NCBI RefSeq assembly: GCF_000768705.1
Contig: NZ_AVPJ01000002.1
Coordinates: 62,001-126,000, forward strand
Direction of reading: 5' to 3'
Source: Knoellia sinensis KCTC 19936
GTDB lineage: Bacteria; Actinomycetota; Actinomycetes; Actinomycetales; Dermatophilaceae
Length of the DNA: 64,000 nucleotides
Shown here: positions 41,838-50,027 of the stretch, in pieces
How positions within the stretch are numbered: the stretch's first letter is position 1
Layout of the letters: every line of letters starts with the position of its first letter
Translations under genes and position numbers: made by a program
The notes under the pieces: model-generated
Database searches by the model: none
What the model was told of the DNA's origin: nothing
The model's input: the letters and a program-made list of their open reading frames with translations, nothing else

Positions 41838-43085
41838 ATGACCCCGAGGACGGAAGAGGCGCCGGTGACCTTCAGCGCGATGTGGCGAGACCTCACCCCG
41901 GTGGGGCGCGACGGGAAATCTGGTGGCTATCACCGTTTCGCGTGGACGCGCGAGGACCACACGTTGCGCGAGTGGTTCGAGGGCGAGGCCCGGCGTCGCG
42001 GTCTGGACGTCACGGTGGACCGGGTCGGCAACCAGTGGGCCTGGTGGGGCGACCCCGACGGGGCATTGGCCGCTGGACGCCCTGGGATCGTGACCGGCTC
42101 ACACCTCGACTCGGTTCCCGATGGCGGAGCGTTCGACGGTCCGCTGGGAGTCGTGTCCGCGTTCGCGGCGTTGGATGCCTTGCGCGACAGGGGATTCGAG
42201 CCGGATCGCCCCATCGGCATCGTCAACTTCGTTGACGAGGAGGGTGCTCGGTTCGGCGTGGCGTGTGCCGGGTCGCGGGTGCTCACCGGGGCGATGACGG
42301 CTGACCGGGCACGTTCCCTCACGGACAGCGACGGACTCTCGATGGCTGAGGCCCTGACGGCTGCTGGCCGCTCGGCCGAGGACCTGGGGCCCGACTCCGA
42401 GACCGTCCGGCGCATCGGCACGTTCGTCGAACTCCACGTCGAGCAGGGCCGCCACCTCTCGGCATTGGACGAGAATGTCCCCGTGGCCGTCGGCAGCGAC
42501 ATCTGGCCACACGGGCGCTGGCGGATTCGCACCCTGGGCGAGGCCAACCACGCGGGCACCACCCGGCTGGAGGACCGAGAGGACGCCATGCTCGGCTTCG
42601 CCGCCGCCGTGATCGCGGCCCGCCGCGCCGCCGAATCCCACGGCTGCGTCGCCACCGTCGGCAAGGTCGCTGTGACGCCCGGGGGTGTCAACGCGATCCC
42701 GAGCGAAGTCACCGGCTGGCTCGATGCCCGCGGTGCCGACGAGGCCGCCGTCCGGGCCGTCGTGGCCGACGTGACAGAGGTCGTCGACGACTTCGGCGGC
42801 CTCGTCGTCGAGGACTCGTGGACGGGTTCGACACCCTTCGACCCGGGACTGGCGCGTCGGATCGCCACCCGGCTGGGCGGCATACCCGTCATCGGGACCG
42901 GTGCAGGACACGACGCCGGAATCCTCGCCAACGCCGGCGTCCCCACGGCCATGCTCTTCGTCCGCAACCCGACCGGGATCTCGCACTCCCCGGAGGAGTT
43001 TGCGACGTCCGAGGACTGCCTCGCAGGAGTCGACGCTCTGGCGTCCGTCCTCACGGACCTCGCCGGCGGAGGCGCCCCGTCGTGA
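41838..43085 (+). CDS. AllC-like M20 amidohydrolase heading the hutFI operon
   Basis: A 415-residue peptidase-M20 enzyme of the allantoate amidohydrolase/N-carbamoyl-amino-acid hydrolase group. Metal and substrate motifs are GSHLDSVPDGGAFDGPLGV, NFVDEEGARFG, FVELHVEQG, EANHAGTT, GAGHDAG and GISHSPEE. It overlaps hutF by four bases (GTGA), so it is translated together with the hut genes. It may therefore hydrolyse N-formylglutamate, the product of HutF, for which no HutG-type deformylase is visible. It may also serve as the allantoate hydrolase missing from the purine operon. A GTG at 41865 with GGAAGAGG five bases upstream is a strong alternative start. Confidence 0.85.
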   Translation: MTPRTEEAPVTFSAMWRDLTPVGRDGKSGGYHRFAWTREDHTLREWFEGEARRRGLDVTVDRVGNQWAWWGDPDGALAAGRPGIVTGSHLDSVPDGGAFDGPLGVVSAFAALDALRDRGFEPDRPIGIVNFVDEEGARFGVACAGSRVLTGAMTADRARSLTDSDGLSMAEALTAAGRSAEDLGPDSETVRRIGTFVELHVEQGRHLSALDENVPVAVGSDIWPHGRWRIRTLGEANHAGTTRLEDREDAMLGFAAAVIAARRAAESHGCVATVGKVAVTPGGVNAIPSEVTGWLDARGADEAAVRAVVADVTEVVDDFGGLVVEDSWTGSTPFDPGLARRIATRLGGIPVIGTGAGHDAGILANAGVPTAMLFVRNPTGISHSPEEFATSEDCLAGVDALASVLTDLAGGGAPS

Positions 43086-44404
43086 CGTCCTACTGGTGCG
43101 AGCACGCGCAACTCCCCGACAAGGTTCACCACGGGGTGCGGCTCTCCGTCGCCGAGGGGTTCCTCACGGAGGTCGCCACCGACACCAAGCCCCGCGACGG
43201 CGACGTGCGGCTGCGTGGTGTCGTGCTGCCGGGGTTTGCCAACGCGCACAGCCACGCCTTCCACCGAATGCTCCGTGGACGCACCCACGCGGACGGCGGC
43301 AACTTCTGGACGTGGCGCGACCAGATGTATGCCGTGACGCAGCGGCTCAACCCTGACACCTACTTCGCCCTCGCGAGAGGCGTCTTCGCGGAGATGGTGG
43401 CAGCGGGCTACACCGTGGTCGGGGAGTTCCACTACCTCCACCACGGGCCGGGCGGCCAGCCCTACGACGACCCGAACGCCATGGGTGCGGCCCTCATCGC
43501 GGCCGCTGAAGAAGCCGGGATCAGGCTGACCCTGTTGGACACGTGCTACCTGTCGGGTGGGTTGGACGCGAGCGGCCACCTGCCGCTCGACGAGGTCCAG
43601 GAGCGCTTCTCCGACGGGTCGGTACAGAACTGGCTCGAACGCGTGGAGGCGCTGCGGGACAGCGAGGTGGTGCGCATCGGCGCGGCGGCTCACTCCGTGC
43701 GGGCCCTGCCCGCCGATGACCTGGCCGAGTTCGCCAACGTCCTGGGCGACCGGCCAGTGCATGCCCACGTCAGCGAACAACTGGGTGAGAACGTCACGAC
43801 GCAGATGGTCTATGGCAGGACGCCGGTCGAGCATCTCGACGACGCGGGCCTCCTGCACGACGGGTTCACGGCGGTCCACGCCACGCACCTCACGGATGAC
43901 GACATCGACCTCATGAGCCGCTCCGGATCGGGTGCCTGCTTCTGCCCCACGACCGAGCGGGACCTTGCCGACGGAATCGGACCCGCGCGGGCCCTCGCGG
44001 ACGCGGGAGTGTCGCTCAGCCTGGGGTCCGACCAGCACGCGGTGATCGACCCGTTCGAGGAGATCCGCGGGGTCGAGATGCACGAGCGCCTCGTGACCAA
44101 CGAACGCGGCCGCTTCGAGATCGGTGCCCTGTTCGAGATGGGCACGGTGGCGGGCTACCGCAGTCTCGGTTGGGATGGTGGCCGGCTGGTGGTCGGTGCG
44201 CTCGCGGACTTCGTGGCCGTGCGTCACGACAGTCGCCGCACGAGCGGGGTTGCGCCGGGACAGCTGATCTTCGGCGCGACCGGCGCCGACGTCACCGATG
44301 TGATCGTCGGAGGCAAGCGTGTGGTCTACGGCGGAGTTCACACGCTTGGCCCCGTGGATGACCTCGTCGCCGAATCCATCGCCGCCGTGAGGAGCGCACC
44401 GTGA
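43082..44404 (+). CDS. hutF: formimidoylglutamate deiminase
   Basis: A 440-residue amidohydrolase that converts N-formimidoyl-glutamate to N-formylglutamate and ammonia. Motifs are [18 protein letters not shown] (zinc His pair and substrate Arg), [18 protein letters not shown] and [16 protein letters not shown]. The GTG at 43082 overlaps the upstream stop as GTGA, and its own stop overlaps the hutI start the same way. Its presence means the five-step hut route through formylglutamate rather than formiminoglutamase. Confidence 0.94.
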   Translation: MTSYWCEHAQLPDKVHHGVRLSVAEGFLTEVATDTKPRDGDVRLRGVVLPGFANAHSHAFHRMLRGRTHADGGNFWTWRDQMYAVTQRLNPDTYFALARGVFAEMVAAGYTVVGEFHYLHHGPGGQPYDDPNAMGAALIAAAEEAGIRLTLLDTCYLSGGLDASGHLPLDEVQERFSDGSVQNWLERVEALRDSEVVRIGAAAHSVRALPADDLAEFANVLGDRPVHAHVSEQLGENVTTQMVYGRTPVEHLDDAGLLHDGFTAVHATHLTDDDIDLMSRSGSGACFCPTTERDLADGIGPARALADAGVSLSLGSDQHAVIDPFEEIRGVEMHERLVTNERGRFEIGALFEMGTVAGYRSLGWDGGRLVVGALADFVAVRHDSRRTSGVAPGQLIFGATGADVTDVIVGGKRVVYGGVHTLGPVDDLVAESIAAVRSAP

Positions 44405-45735
44405 CCACCCCACACTCCACCCCCACCCCCGCAACGTCAGCGTCGACGGCTCCTAGAGCGACCGTTGACGCTGACGTTGCGGCTGGCGGCGCCTCCGTAG
44501 CGTCAGCGTCGACGGCTCCTAGAGCGACCGTTGACGCTGACGCAACGGTGTTCGTGGGGATCGGGGAGCTCGTCACCTGCGACCTCGACGCCGCTTCCGA
44601 TGCGCCGGCCCGCGCCGCCTCCGCTGCGGACGACACTCGCCTCGGGATTCGCCGCGATGCGGCTCTCGTCGTGCAGGACGGCCGGATCACCTGGATCGGA
44701 GACTCCGCCGACGCCCCCGCGGCCGACCGCCGCATCAACCTCGAGGGCCGCGCCGTCCTGCCCGGCTTCGTCGACAGCCACAGCCACCTCGTCTTCGACG
44801 GGGACCGGGCTGAGGAGTTCGCCGCACGGATGACGGGGGAGCGCTACGACGGGGGAGGCATCGGAGTCTCCGTCGACGCCACCCGTGCCGCCTCCGATGA
44901 GCGACTCCGCGAACTCGTCGGGCGCCGCGTCGCCGAGATGCGGGCGCAGGGCACGACGACCGTCGAGATCAAGAGCGGCTACGGCCTCACCGTCGAGGAC
45001 GAAGCCCGTGCTCTGCGCATCGCGCGTGAATTCACCACGGAGACAACGTTCTTGGGCGCGCACGTCGTGCCACCGGAAGCGAGGGATGAGCGGACGGCAT
45101 ACGTCGAGCTCGTCATCGGACCGATGCTGGAAGCCTGCGCGCCCCACGCGAAGTGGGCCGACGTGTTCTGCGAACCGAACTCACCCCACGCCTTCACCGA
45201 GGACGAGTCGCGCACCGTCCTCGAAGCAGCCCGTGACGCCGGACTGCAGCTTCGTGTCCACGGCAACCAACTCGGGCACGGCCCCGGCGTCCAACTCGCC
45301 GTCGAGCTCGGGGCCGCGAGTGTCGACCACTGCACCTTCCTCAGCGACGCCGACGTCGACGCCCTCGTCCAGGCCGCCAACACGACGACCGCAACCCTGC
45401 TCCCCGGAGTGGAGTTCTCGACCCGCTCGCCCTACCCGGACGCGCGGCGCCTCATCGACGCCGGTGTCTCCGTCGCGCTGGCGACGGACTGCAACCCGGG
45501 CACGTGCTACTCCGACTCGATGCCCTTCGTCATCGCGCTGGCAGTGCGCGAGATGGGGATGACGCCGAGCGAAGCCGTCTGGGCAGCCACCCGAGGGTCG
45601 GCCAAGGCCCTGCGCCGGAACGACATCGGCGGCATCGTCGTGGGAGGTCCTGCCGACCTGGCCGTACTCGATGCGCCGAGCCACCTGCACCTCGCCTACC
45701 GCGCCGGAGTCCCCATCGCCCGAACCCTGAGCTGA
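44401..45735 (+). CDS. hutI: imidazolonepropionase with N-terminal repeat insertion
   Basis: A 444-residue imidazolonepropionase, about 45 residues longer than usual. The core begins near [10 protein letters not shown] (residue 51) and shows [38 protein letters not shown] and LATDCNPGT. The GTG at 44401 has GGAG six bases upstream and a GTGA overlap with hutF, so it is the natural start. The extra N-terminus consists largely of two copies of [13 protein letters not shown], encoded by a tandem palindromic element inserted in frame. A GTG at 44548 would give a normal 395-residue enzyme but has no ribosome binding site. Confidence 0.94.
   Translation: MTTPHSTPTPATSASTAPRATVDADVAAGGASVASASTAPRATVDADATVFVGIGELVTCDLDAASDAPARAASAADDTRLGIRRDAALVVQDGRITWIGDSADAPAADRRINLEGRAVLPGFVDSHSHLVFDGDRAEEFAARMTGERYDGGGIGVSVDATRAASDERLRELVGRRVAEMRAQGTTTVEIKSGYGLTVEDEARALRIAREFTTETTFLGAHVVPPEARDERTAYVELVIGPMLEACAPHAKWADVFCEPNSPHAFTEDESRTVLEAARDAGLQLRVHGNQLGHGPGVQLAVELGAASVDHCTFLSDADVDALVQAANTTTATLLPGVEFSTRSPYPDARRLIDAGVSVALATDCNPGTCYSDSMPFVIALAVREMGMTPSEAVWAATRGSAKALRRNDIGGIVVGGPADLAVLDAPSHLHLAYRAGVPIARTLS
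44431..44542. repeat. tandem palindromic element inside the 5' end of hutI
   Basis: Two identical 42-bp palindromic units, 44435-44476 and 44501-44542, lie 66 bp apart (a multiple of three). Each has arms such as CGTCAGCGTCGACGG against CCGTTGACGCTGACG (one mismatch) around the small dyad GCTC-CTA-GAGC. The first extends to a 50-bp palindrome (44431-44480). Both units are translated in the hutI frame. Confidence 0.85.
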
Positions 45736-45747
45736 TTCGCGCAAAAG

Positions 45748-45771
45748 CCGCTGAAATGTACAGTTCAGCGG
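45748..45771. promoter_or_regulatory. 24-bp palindrome upstream of Phd/RelE module
   Basis: CCGCTGAA and TTCAGCGG flank a TGTACA centre, with 22 of 24 positions paired. It lies 13 bp after the hutI stop and 20 bp before the antitoxin start. It could be the toxin-antitoxin operator or a hutI terminator; the lack of a T run and the symmetric AT-rich centre favour an operator. Confidence 0.5.
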
Positions 45772-45791
45772 TTCCAGCGTACCGTTGAGGC

Positions 45792-46058
45792 ATGAGTGAC
45801 ATGACCGTGACCGAGGCCCGAGCCCGACTCGCCGACGTGGTCGACGCCGCTCGGGTGGCGCATGAGCCGGTGTTCCTCACGCGTCGCGGACGCCGTGTCG
45901 CCGCCGTCATCGACGCGGATGACCTGGACCGCCTCATCGAGGCAGCCGAAGATCTGGCAGACATTGAGGCAGCGCGAGCCGCCCGCGTCGAGATGGTCGA
46001 GTCGGGCGAAGGCCCGATCCCGTGGGAGCAGGTCAAAGCCGATCTCGGCCTCGCGTGA
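45792..46058 (+). CDS. Phd/YefM-type antitoxin
   Basis: An 88-residue antitoxin: MTVTEARARLADVVDAARVAHEPVFLTRRGRRVAAVIDADDLDRL is the Phd/YefM DNA-binding domain, and the acidic helical C-terminus should bind the toxin. The ATG at 45792 has GAGG only one base upstream; the ATG at 45801 (MTVTEA) has a ten-base spacing and may be the real start. It overlaps the toxin gene by four bases (GTGA) and probably represses the operon at the palindrome 20 bp upstream. Confidence 0.9.
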   Translation: MSDMTVTEARARLADVVDAARVAHEPVFLTRRGRRVAAVIDADDLDRLIEAAEDLADIEAARAARVEMVESGEGPIPWEQVKADLGLA

Positions 46059-46318
46059 CCTACGGAATCGAGATCAGCCGGTCAGCAGCGCGACAGTTGG
46101 CCAAGCTGGATCCGCCGGTGCGTCGCAGAATTCAGGCGGCCGTCGAACTGCTCGCTGACGAGCCCCGACCCCCCGGTGCCAAGAAGTTGGTTGGCGGGGA
46201 CGGAGAGTGGCGAGTGCGGACGGGCGACTACCGCATCGTGTACGAGGTTCACGACGACGTCCTGCTCGTGCTCGTCATCGCGCTGGGCCACCGCCGTGAC
46301 ATCTATACGCGCCGCTGA
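46055..46318 (+). CDS. RelE/ParE-family toxin
   Basis: An 87-residue RelE/ParE toxin: YGIEISRSAARQLAKLDPPVRRRIQAAVELLADEPRPPGAKKLVGG, then WRVRTGDYRIVYEVHDDVLLVLVIALGHRRDIY. The basic C-terminal Arg/His/Tyr set resembles RelE mRNA interferases acting in the ribosomal A site. The GTG start overlaps the antitoxin stop. Confidence 0.92.
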   Translation: MTYGIEISRSAARQLAKLDPPVRRRIQAAVELLADEPRPPGAKKLVGGDGEWRVRTGDYRIVYEVHDDVLLVLVIALGHRRDIYTRR

Positions 46319-46342
46319 AGGGGGCGCCCCAGCCCCCACCGA

Positions 46343-46621
46343 TCAGAGGTCGTGGTCGCGGATCGCCCCAGGCTTGTGACCGGCCGACTTCGCGTAGTAC
46401 TGCGCCGCCTTGCGGGTCGCCATCGTCCGGGCGACACCGGCGGCGAGGCCGGTGAGCGCGGCATAGGCGAGGGCCGTCGTGAACGGCGAGTCCGGGTCCT
46501 TGGGGTCGAACGCCCTGTCCTGCCCCGCCTTCTGCCAGATCTGATCGGCCACCTTGGTCGCCGCGATGCCGGCGATGATCGCCGAACCGGTCCCGAGGAT
46601 CTTCCACACCATGCTGCCCAC
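46343..46621 (-). CDS. DUF4235 membrane protein
   Basis: A 92-residue actinobacterial DUF4235 protein with two hydrophobic stretches (ILGTGSAIIAGIAATKVADQIW and TALAYAALTGLAAGVA). The GTG at 46621 is chosen because AAGGGAG lies five bases upstream and MGSMVWKILGTGSA fits the family start; an ATG at 46612 is possible. Its role is unknown. It is convergent with the RelE gene (24 bp gap, with a GC-rich dyad) and divergent from the TPP riboswitch. Confidence 0.8.
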   Translation of the reverse strand: MGSMVWKILGTGSAIIAGIAATKVADQIWQKAGQDRAFDPKDPDSPFTTALAYAALTGLAAGVARTMATRKAAQYYAKSAGHKPGAIRDHDL

Positions 46622-46710
46622 GATCACTCCCTTGAGGTGCCAGATGCGCGCACGAACGACTTCGCGTCTTCCAGCCTGCCACACACAGGGAGTAGGGTGA
46701 CCACCGTCAA

Positions 46711-46794
46711 CGACAGGGGAGCGCGCGAGCGCTGAGAGTGCGGGAGACCGCAGACCCTCACACCTGATCCGGTTCGCACCGGCGTAGGGAGTCG
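46711..46794 (+). ncRNA. TPP riboswitch (THI element)
   Basis: The conserved blocks of the thiamine pyrophosphate aptamer are in order: GCTGAGA at 46731, ACCCT at 46754, ACCTGATC at 46762, GGTTCGCACCGG as the P4/P5 region, and CGTAGGGA at 46783. CGAC (46711-46714) pairs with GTCG (46791-46794) as the closing stem. It lies 100 bp upstream of ykoE. Between them, CCGGAC-GAC-GTCCGG (46860-46874) may form an expression-platform hairpin just before the ribosome binding site. It should turn off the thiamine-precursor transporter when TPP is abundant. Confidence 0.95.
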
Positions 46795-46896
46795 AGTTCT
46801 CAGGTGAAACCGAGGAAGGCCGACAGGGCTTTTCGGGAGCACCTCCCCCGAGGTACTCACCGGACGACGTCCGGAGACCACGGGAGAAGAAGCATC

Positions 46897-47571
46897 ATGG
46901 CAACACCCACCACGGAATCGGCAGCAGCCGAGACCTCCGCGACCAGCCTCACCGGCCGCGGCCGCAGCATCCTGGCGACCCGCCCGCTCCTGGGCTGGCG
47001 GACCGTCGACATCCTCACCATCGCCTTCCTCGGCGCGGCCCTCGGCATCGCGTTCTGGGGTTGGGGCGTGTTCTACAGCGGCCCGCTCAGCGCCATCACG
47101 TTCGGGTTCGCCCCGCTCGGTGGCCTCTTCGCCGGCCCCTGGTTCCTCGCGGGCGTCGTCGGCGGGCTCGTCGTCCGTCGCCCCGGCGCAGCACTGTTCT
47201 GCGAGGTCACCGCAGCTCTCGTCTCGATGATCCCCGGCACGGAGTGGGGCGCGACCACGCTCGTGTCCGGCATCGTGCAGGGCCTCGGCACGGAGCTGGC
47301 TTTCGCTCTCCTCGGCTACCGCGCGTTCGGCATCGCCGCCGCCGTGCTGGCCGGTGCACTGGCCGGCCCGTTCGCCGCGTTCTACGAGTCGTTCACCTGG
47401 ATCCAGGACTGGTCGATGGCCTGGAAGGTCGCCTATGCCGGCGTCCTCGCCCTCTCGGGCGCGGTCGTCGCCGGCGTCGGTGGATGGCTGCTCACCAAGG
47501 CGTTGGCCGCAGCAGGTGCGCTCAACGCGTTCCCACCCGGTCAGGAGCACCGCGAGAACCGCGCTGTCTGA
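46897..47571 (+). CDS. ykoE: ECF transporter S component YkoE (thiamine precursor uptake)
   Basis: A 224-residue membrane protein with about six hydrophobic segments (TVDILTIAFLGAALGIAFWGWGVFY at the start). The TPP riboswitch upstream and the fused ATPase-ATPase-T gene downstream identify it as YkoE, the substrate-binding subunit for hydroxymethylpyrimidine or a similar thiamine precursor. The ATG at 46897 is preceded by GGGAGAAG. It is separated from the next gene by one base. Confidence 0.92.
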   Translation: MATPTTESAAAETSATSLTGRGRSILATRPLLGWRTVDILTIAFLGAALGIAFWGWGVFYSGPLSAITFGFAPLGGLFAGPWFLAGVVGGLVVRRPGAALFCEVTAALVSMIPGTEWGATTLVSGIVQGLGTELAFALLGYRAFGIAAAVLAGALAGPFAAFYESFTWIQDWSMAWKVAYAGVLALSGAVVAGVGGWLLTKALAAAGALNAFPPGQEHRENRAV

Positions 47572-47572
47572 C

Positions 47573-49867
47573 GTGGCATCAGATGTGGCCTCTCGTGAGA
47601 TCGGCGCTGGCGGAGGGGACGGCGCCGGTCTCACGAGGGCACGCACCACGGGCGGCCACGTCACCCTCACGGGGGTGACGTGGCGCCCGTTCGGTCGCCG
47701 TGAACCGGTCCTGCGCGACGTGTCGGTCTCGCTGCTCCCCGGCGAGCGTGTGCTCCTCGTCGGGCCGAGCGGGTCGGGCAAGTCGACGTTGCTGCGAGCC
47801 ATTGCCGGACTCCTCGAGACGGCTGATGCGGGCGAGCTCAAGGGTTCGGTGACGATCGACGGTCACATCCCCGGATCGCGCGCCGGCGAGGTCGGGCTCG
47901 TCCTCCAGGAGCCCGGTGCCGGTGTGGTCGCCTCGTCCGTCGGGCGCGACGTCGCCTTCGGTCTGGAGAACTTGGGTATGCCGCGTGCCGCCATGCCTGC
48001 TGATGTCACCACCGCGCTCGCAGCGGTGGGTCTGGACAAGTCCCACGACACCCCGACCTCGGCCCTCTCGGGCGGCGAGACCCAGCGTCTCGCCCTCGCG
48101 GGTGCGCTCGCGCTCCAGCCGAGCGTGCTGCTCCTCGACGAGCCGACGGCCATGCTCGATCCCGGCCACGCCGCCCAGGTGAGGGCGAGTGTCAAAGGTG
48201 CGCTCACGGCATACCCGATCACGTCTGTCGTCGTGGAACACGTGCTCGGGCCGTGGGTGGATCTCGTGGACCGCATGCTCGTCCTCGACGACGACGGCCG
48301 GCTCGTCGCCGACGGTCCCGTGCGCCACGTCTTGGAGCAGGAACGGCAGCGGCTGCTCGACATGGGGATCTGGGTGCCCGGTGCACCGTCTCCGAGTCCG
48401 GTGATGCCGGCTGCGCTGCGCGCGGGAACGCCGGGCCAGAGGGCTTCGAGCCAGGACATCGAAGCCACCGCCCTCACGATCGACCGCACCGTCCGGCTCG
48501 TCGACGGGTCGACGCGCACCCGGACCGCGGCGGCGCTGGAGTCGGGGCTGTCGCCCCAGCCGGGGAGTGCCACGTCGCTCGTCGGGCCGAGTGGCTCCGG
48601 AAAGTCGACGGTGCTGCTGGGCCTGGCGGGCGCGCTCACACCGGCCACCGGTGAGGTCCTCGCGAAGGATCGCCCGGTCGCGGACCTGTCGACGTCCGAG
48701 CTCGCCGCGCACGTCGGCTGGGTGCCGCAGTGGTCGAGTTCGACGATCATCGGGCGCACCGTGCTCGACGAAGTCCTCGTCGCGAGCCGGGCGCTCGGTC
48801 AGGAGACTCCCGAGCGGGTCGTCGAGGCCCACGCGCTGCTCACCTCACTCGGGCTGGCACACCTCGAGGGTGCCGACCCGCGCGAACTGTCCGGCGGCGA
48901 GCAGCGCCGCCTCGCGATCGCCTCGGCGATCCTGCACCGGCCACCACTCCTGCTCGCCGACGAACCCACCGTCGGGCAGGACCGCCACACGTGGGCTGCG
49001 GTCGTCGGGTTGCTCGACGCCTACCGCGACGCCGGAGGTGCGGTCGTCGTGTCCACGCACGACGCAGCCCTCATCGAGCGTTCCGACGACGTCGTCGAGT
49101 TGTCGCCGCCGACGCAGGCGCCGGCGGTCGATCAGCCCCGGCGGGTGCTCGCCGCCAACGCGGGCCCCCTCGCGCTGTTGCTCGGCGCGCTCGTCGCCAT
49201 CCCCGCGGGCATCATCCCGGGGCACTGGCGCACGTCAGTCGTCGTCCTGGCCGTGCAGGTCGTGTTGGCGGTGGTCGCCCTGTGGGCGGGGCGCGGCCCC
49301 GGACCCCGCCCTCGCGGCCGCCTCAAGCGGGTCGCGTTGCGCATGGTGCCCGGGCTCATCGGTGCGCTGTCGGTGGGCTGGTCGACGTGGCTCCTCGGCG
49401 GGAACGACCTCACGACGGCGTTCACGGCGGCCCTGCGGGTCCTCATCATCGTGTTGCCGTCCGCAGTGCTCCTGCCGCTTGTCGACCCGGATCGTCTCGG
49501 CGACCACCTGGCCCAACGACTCCGTATGCCGGCCCGTCCCGTCGTCGCCCTCGCTGCGGCACTGCAGCGGGTGCACACGTTCGGCGAGGTCTGGTCCGAG
49601 ATCTCCTTGGCCCGGCGGGTCCGCGGGCTCGGCGTCGACACGCGTCGACCCGTGGCCCTCGTCAAGCACCTCGCCACGGTGACGTTCGGGCTGCTCGTGC
49701 GGACGCTGCGCATGGCGGCCGACCTCGCGGTGGCGATGGATGCGCGCGGGTTCGCGTCGGCGTCGCGCCGGACGTGGTTCGCGGCGGCGCCCTGGCGGTG
49801 GCCAGACACCCTGGTCGTCCTCGGCGCCCTCGTCCCGATCGCCGTAGCCCTCCTCGCCGGTCCCTGA
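47573..49867 (+). CDS. fused ECF transporter: two ATPase domains plus EcfT-like permease
   Basis: A 764-residue fusion. Residues about 25-275 form ATPase 1 (Walker A GPSGSGKST, signature LSGGETQR, Walker B VLLLDEPTA). Residues about 300-520 form ATPase 2 (GPSGSGKST, LSGGEQRR, LLLADEPTV). Residues about 535-764 are a hydrophobic CbiQ/EcfT-like domain with the coupling segment LARRVRGLGVDTRRP. In Bacillus these functions are split between YkoD (A-A') and YkoC (T). With YkoE it should form a complete thiamine-precursor importer from two polypeptides. The GTG start one base after the ykoE stop suggests translational coupling. Confidence 0.9.
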   Translation: MASDVASREIGAGGGDGAGLTRARTTGGHVTLTGVTWRPFGRREPVLRDVSVSLLPGERVLLVGPSGSGKSTLLRAIAGLLETADAGELKGSVTIDGHIPGSRAGEVGLVLQEPGAGVVASSVGRDVAFGLENLGMPRAAMPADVTTALAAVGLDKSHDTPTSALSGGETQRLALAGALALQPSVLLLDEPTAMLDPGHAAQVRASVKGALTAYPITSVVVEHVLGPWVDLVDRMLVLDDDGRLVADGPVRHVLEQERQRLLDMGIWVPGAPSPSPVMPAALRAGTPGQRASSQDIEATALTIDRTVRLVDGSTRTRTAAALESGLSPQPGSATSLVGPSGSGKSTVLLGLAGALTPATGEVLAKDRPVADLSTSELAAHVGWVPQWSSSTIIGRTVLDEVLVASRALGQETPERVVEAHALLTSLGLAHLEGADPRELSGGEQRRLAIASAILHRPPLLLADEPTVGQDRHTWAAVVGLLDAYRDAGGAVVVSTHDAALIERSDDVVELSPPTQAPAVDQPRRVLAANAGPLALLLGALVAIPAGIIPGHWRTSVVVLAVQVVLAVVALWAGRGPGPRPRGRLKRVALRMVPGLIGALSVGWSTWLLGGNDLTTAFTAALRVLIIVLPSAVLLPLVDPDRLGDHLAQRLRMPARPVVALAAALQRVHTFGEVWSEISLARRVRGLGVDTRRPVALVKHLATVTFGLLVRTLRMAADLAVAMDARGFASASRRTWFAAAPWRWPDTLVVLGALVPIAVALLAGP

Positions 49868-49888
49868 CCCGTCCCTCACTCACGCGTA

Positions 49889-49959
49889 CCGAACTCACCC
49901 AATTGGACGGTTGGGCACGCGGCCGGTCCGTCCCCAACCGTCCAATTGGGTGAGTTCGG
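49889..49959. terminator. palindrome family C, full copy
   Basis: Perfect 27-bp arms (49889-49915, 49933-49959) with a 17-base loop, 21 bp after the transporter stop and before a co-directional MFS gene. Exact 21-bp pieces of its arms recur at 20429-20449 and 61704-61724. Confidence 0.75.
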
Positions 49960-50027
49960 GACCGCGGTGAGGCGAGCGGAAATCGAGTGGGGGAATGTCG
50001 GGGGTGCCCGGCATACTTGTCACCCTC

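Noticed and set aside
44431-44542. Possible CRISPR array from two identical 42-bp repeats
   Set aside because: Only two units, each strongly palindromic, with a 24-bp spacer, inside a coding sequence and without cas genes.
44548-45735. hutI starting at the GTG at 44548
   Set aside because: It gives the usual length but lacks a ribosome binding site; the GTG at 44401 has one and the GTGA overlap. Kept as an alternative in the entry.
46319-46342. GC-rich dyad between relE and the DUF4235 gene as a terminator
   Set aside because: Only short overlapping G and C runs with no clear loop or T run; too weak to annotate in such GC-rich DNA.
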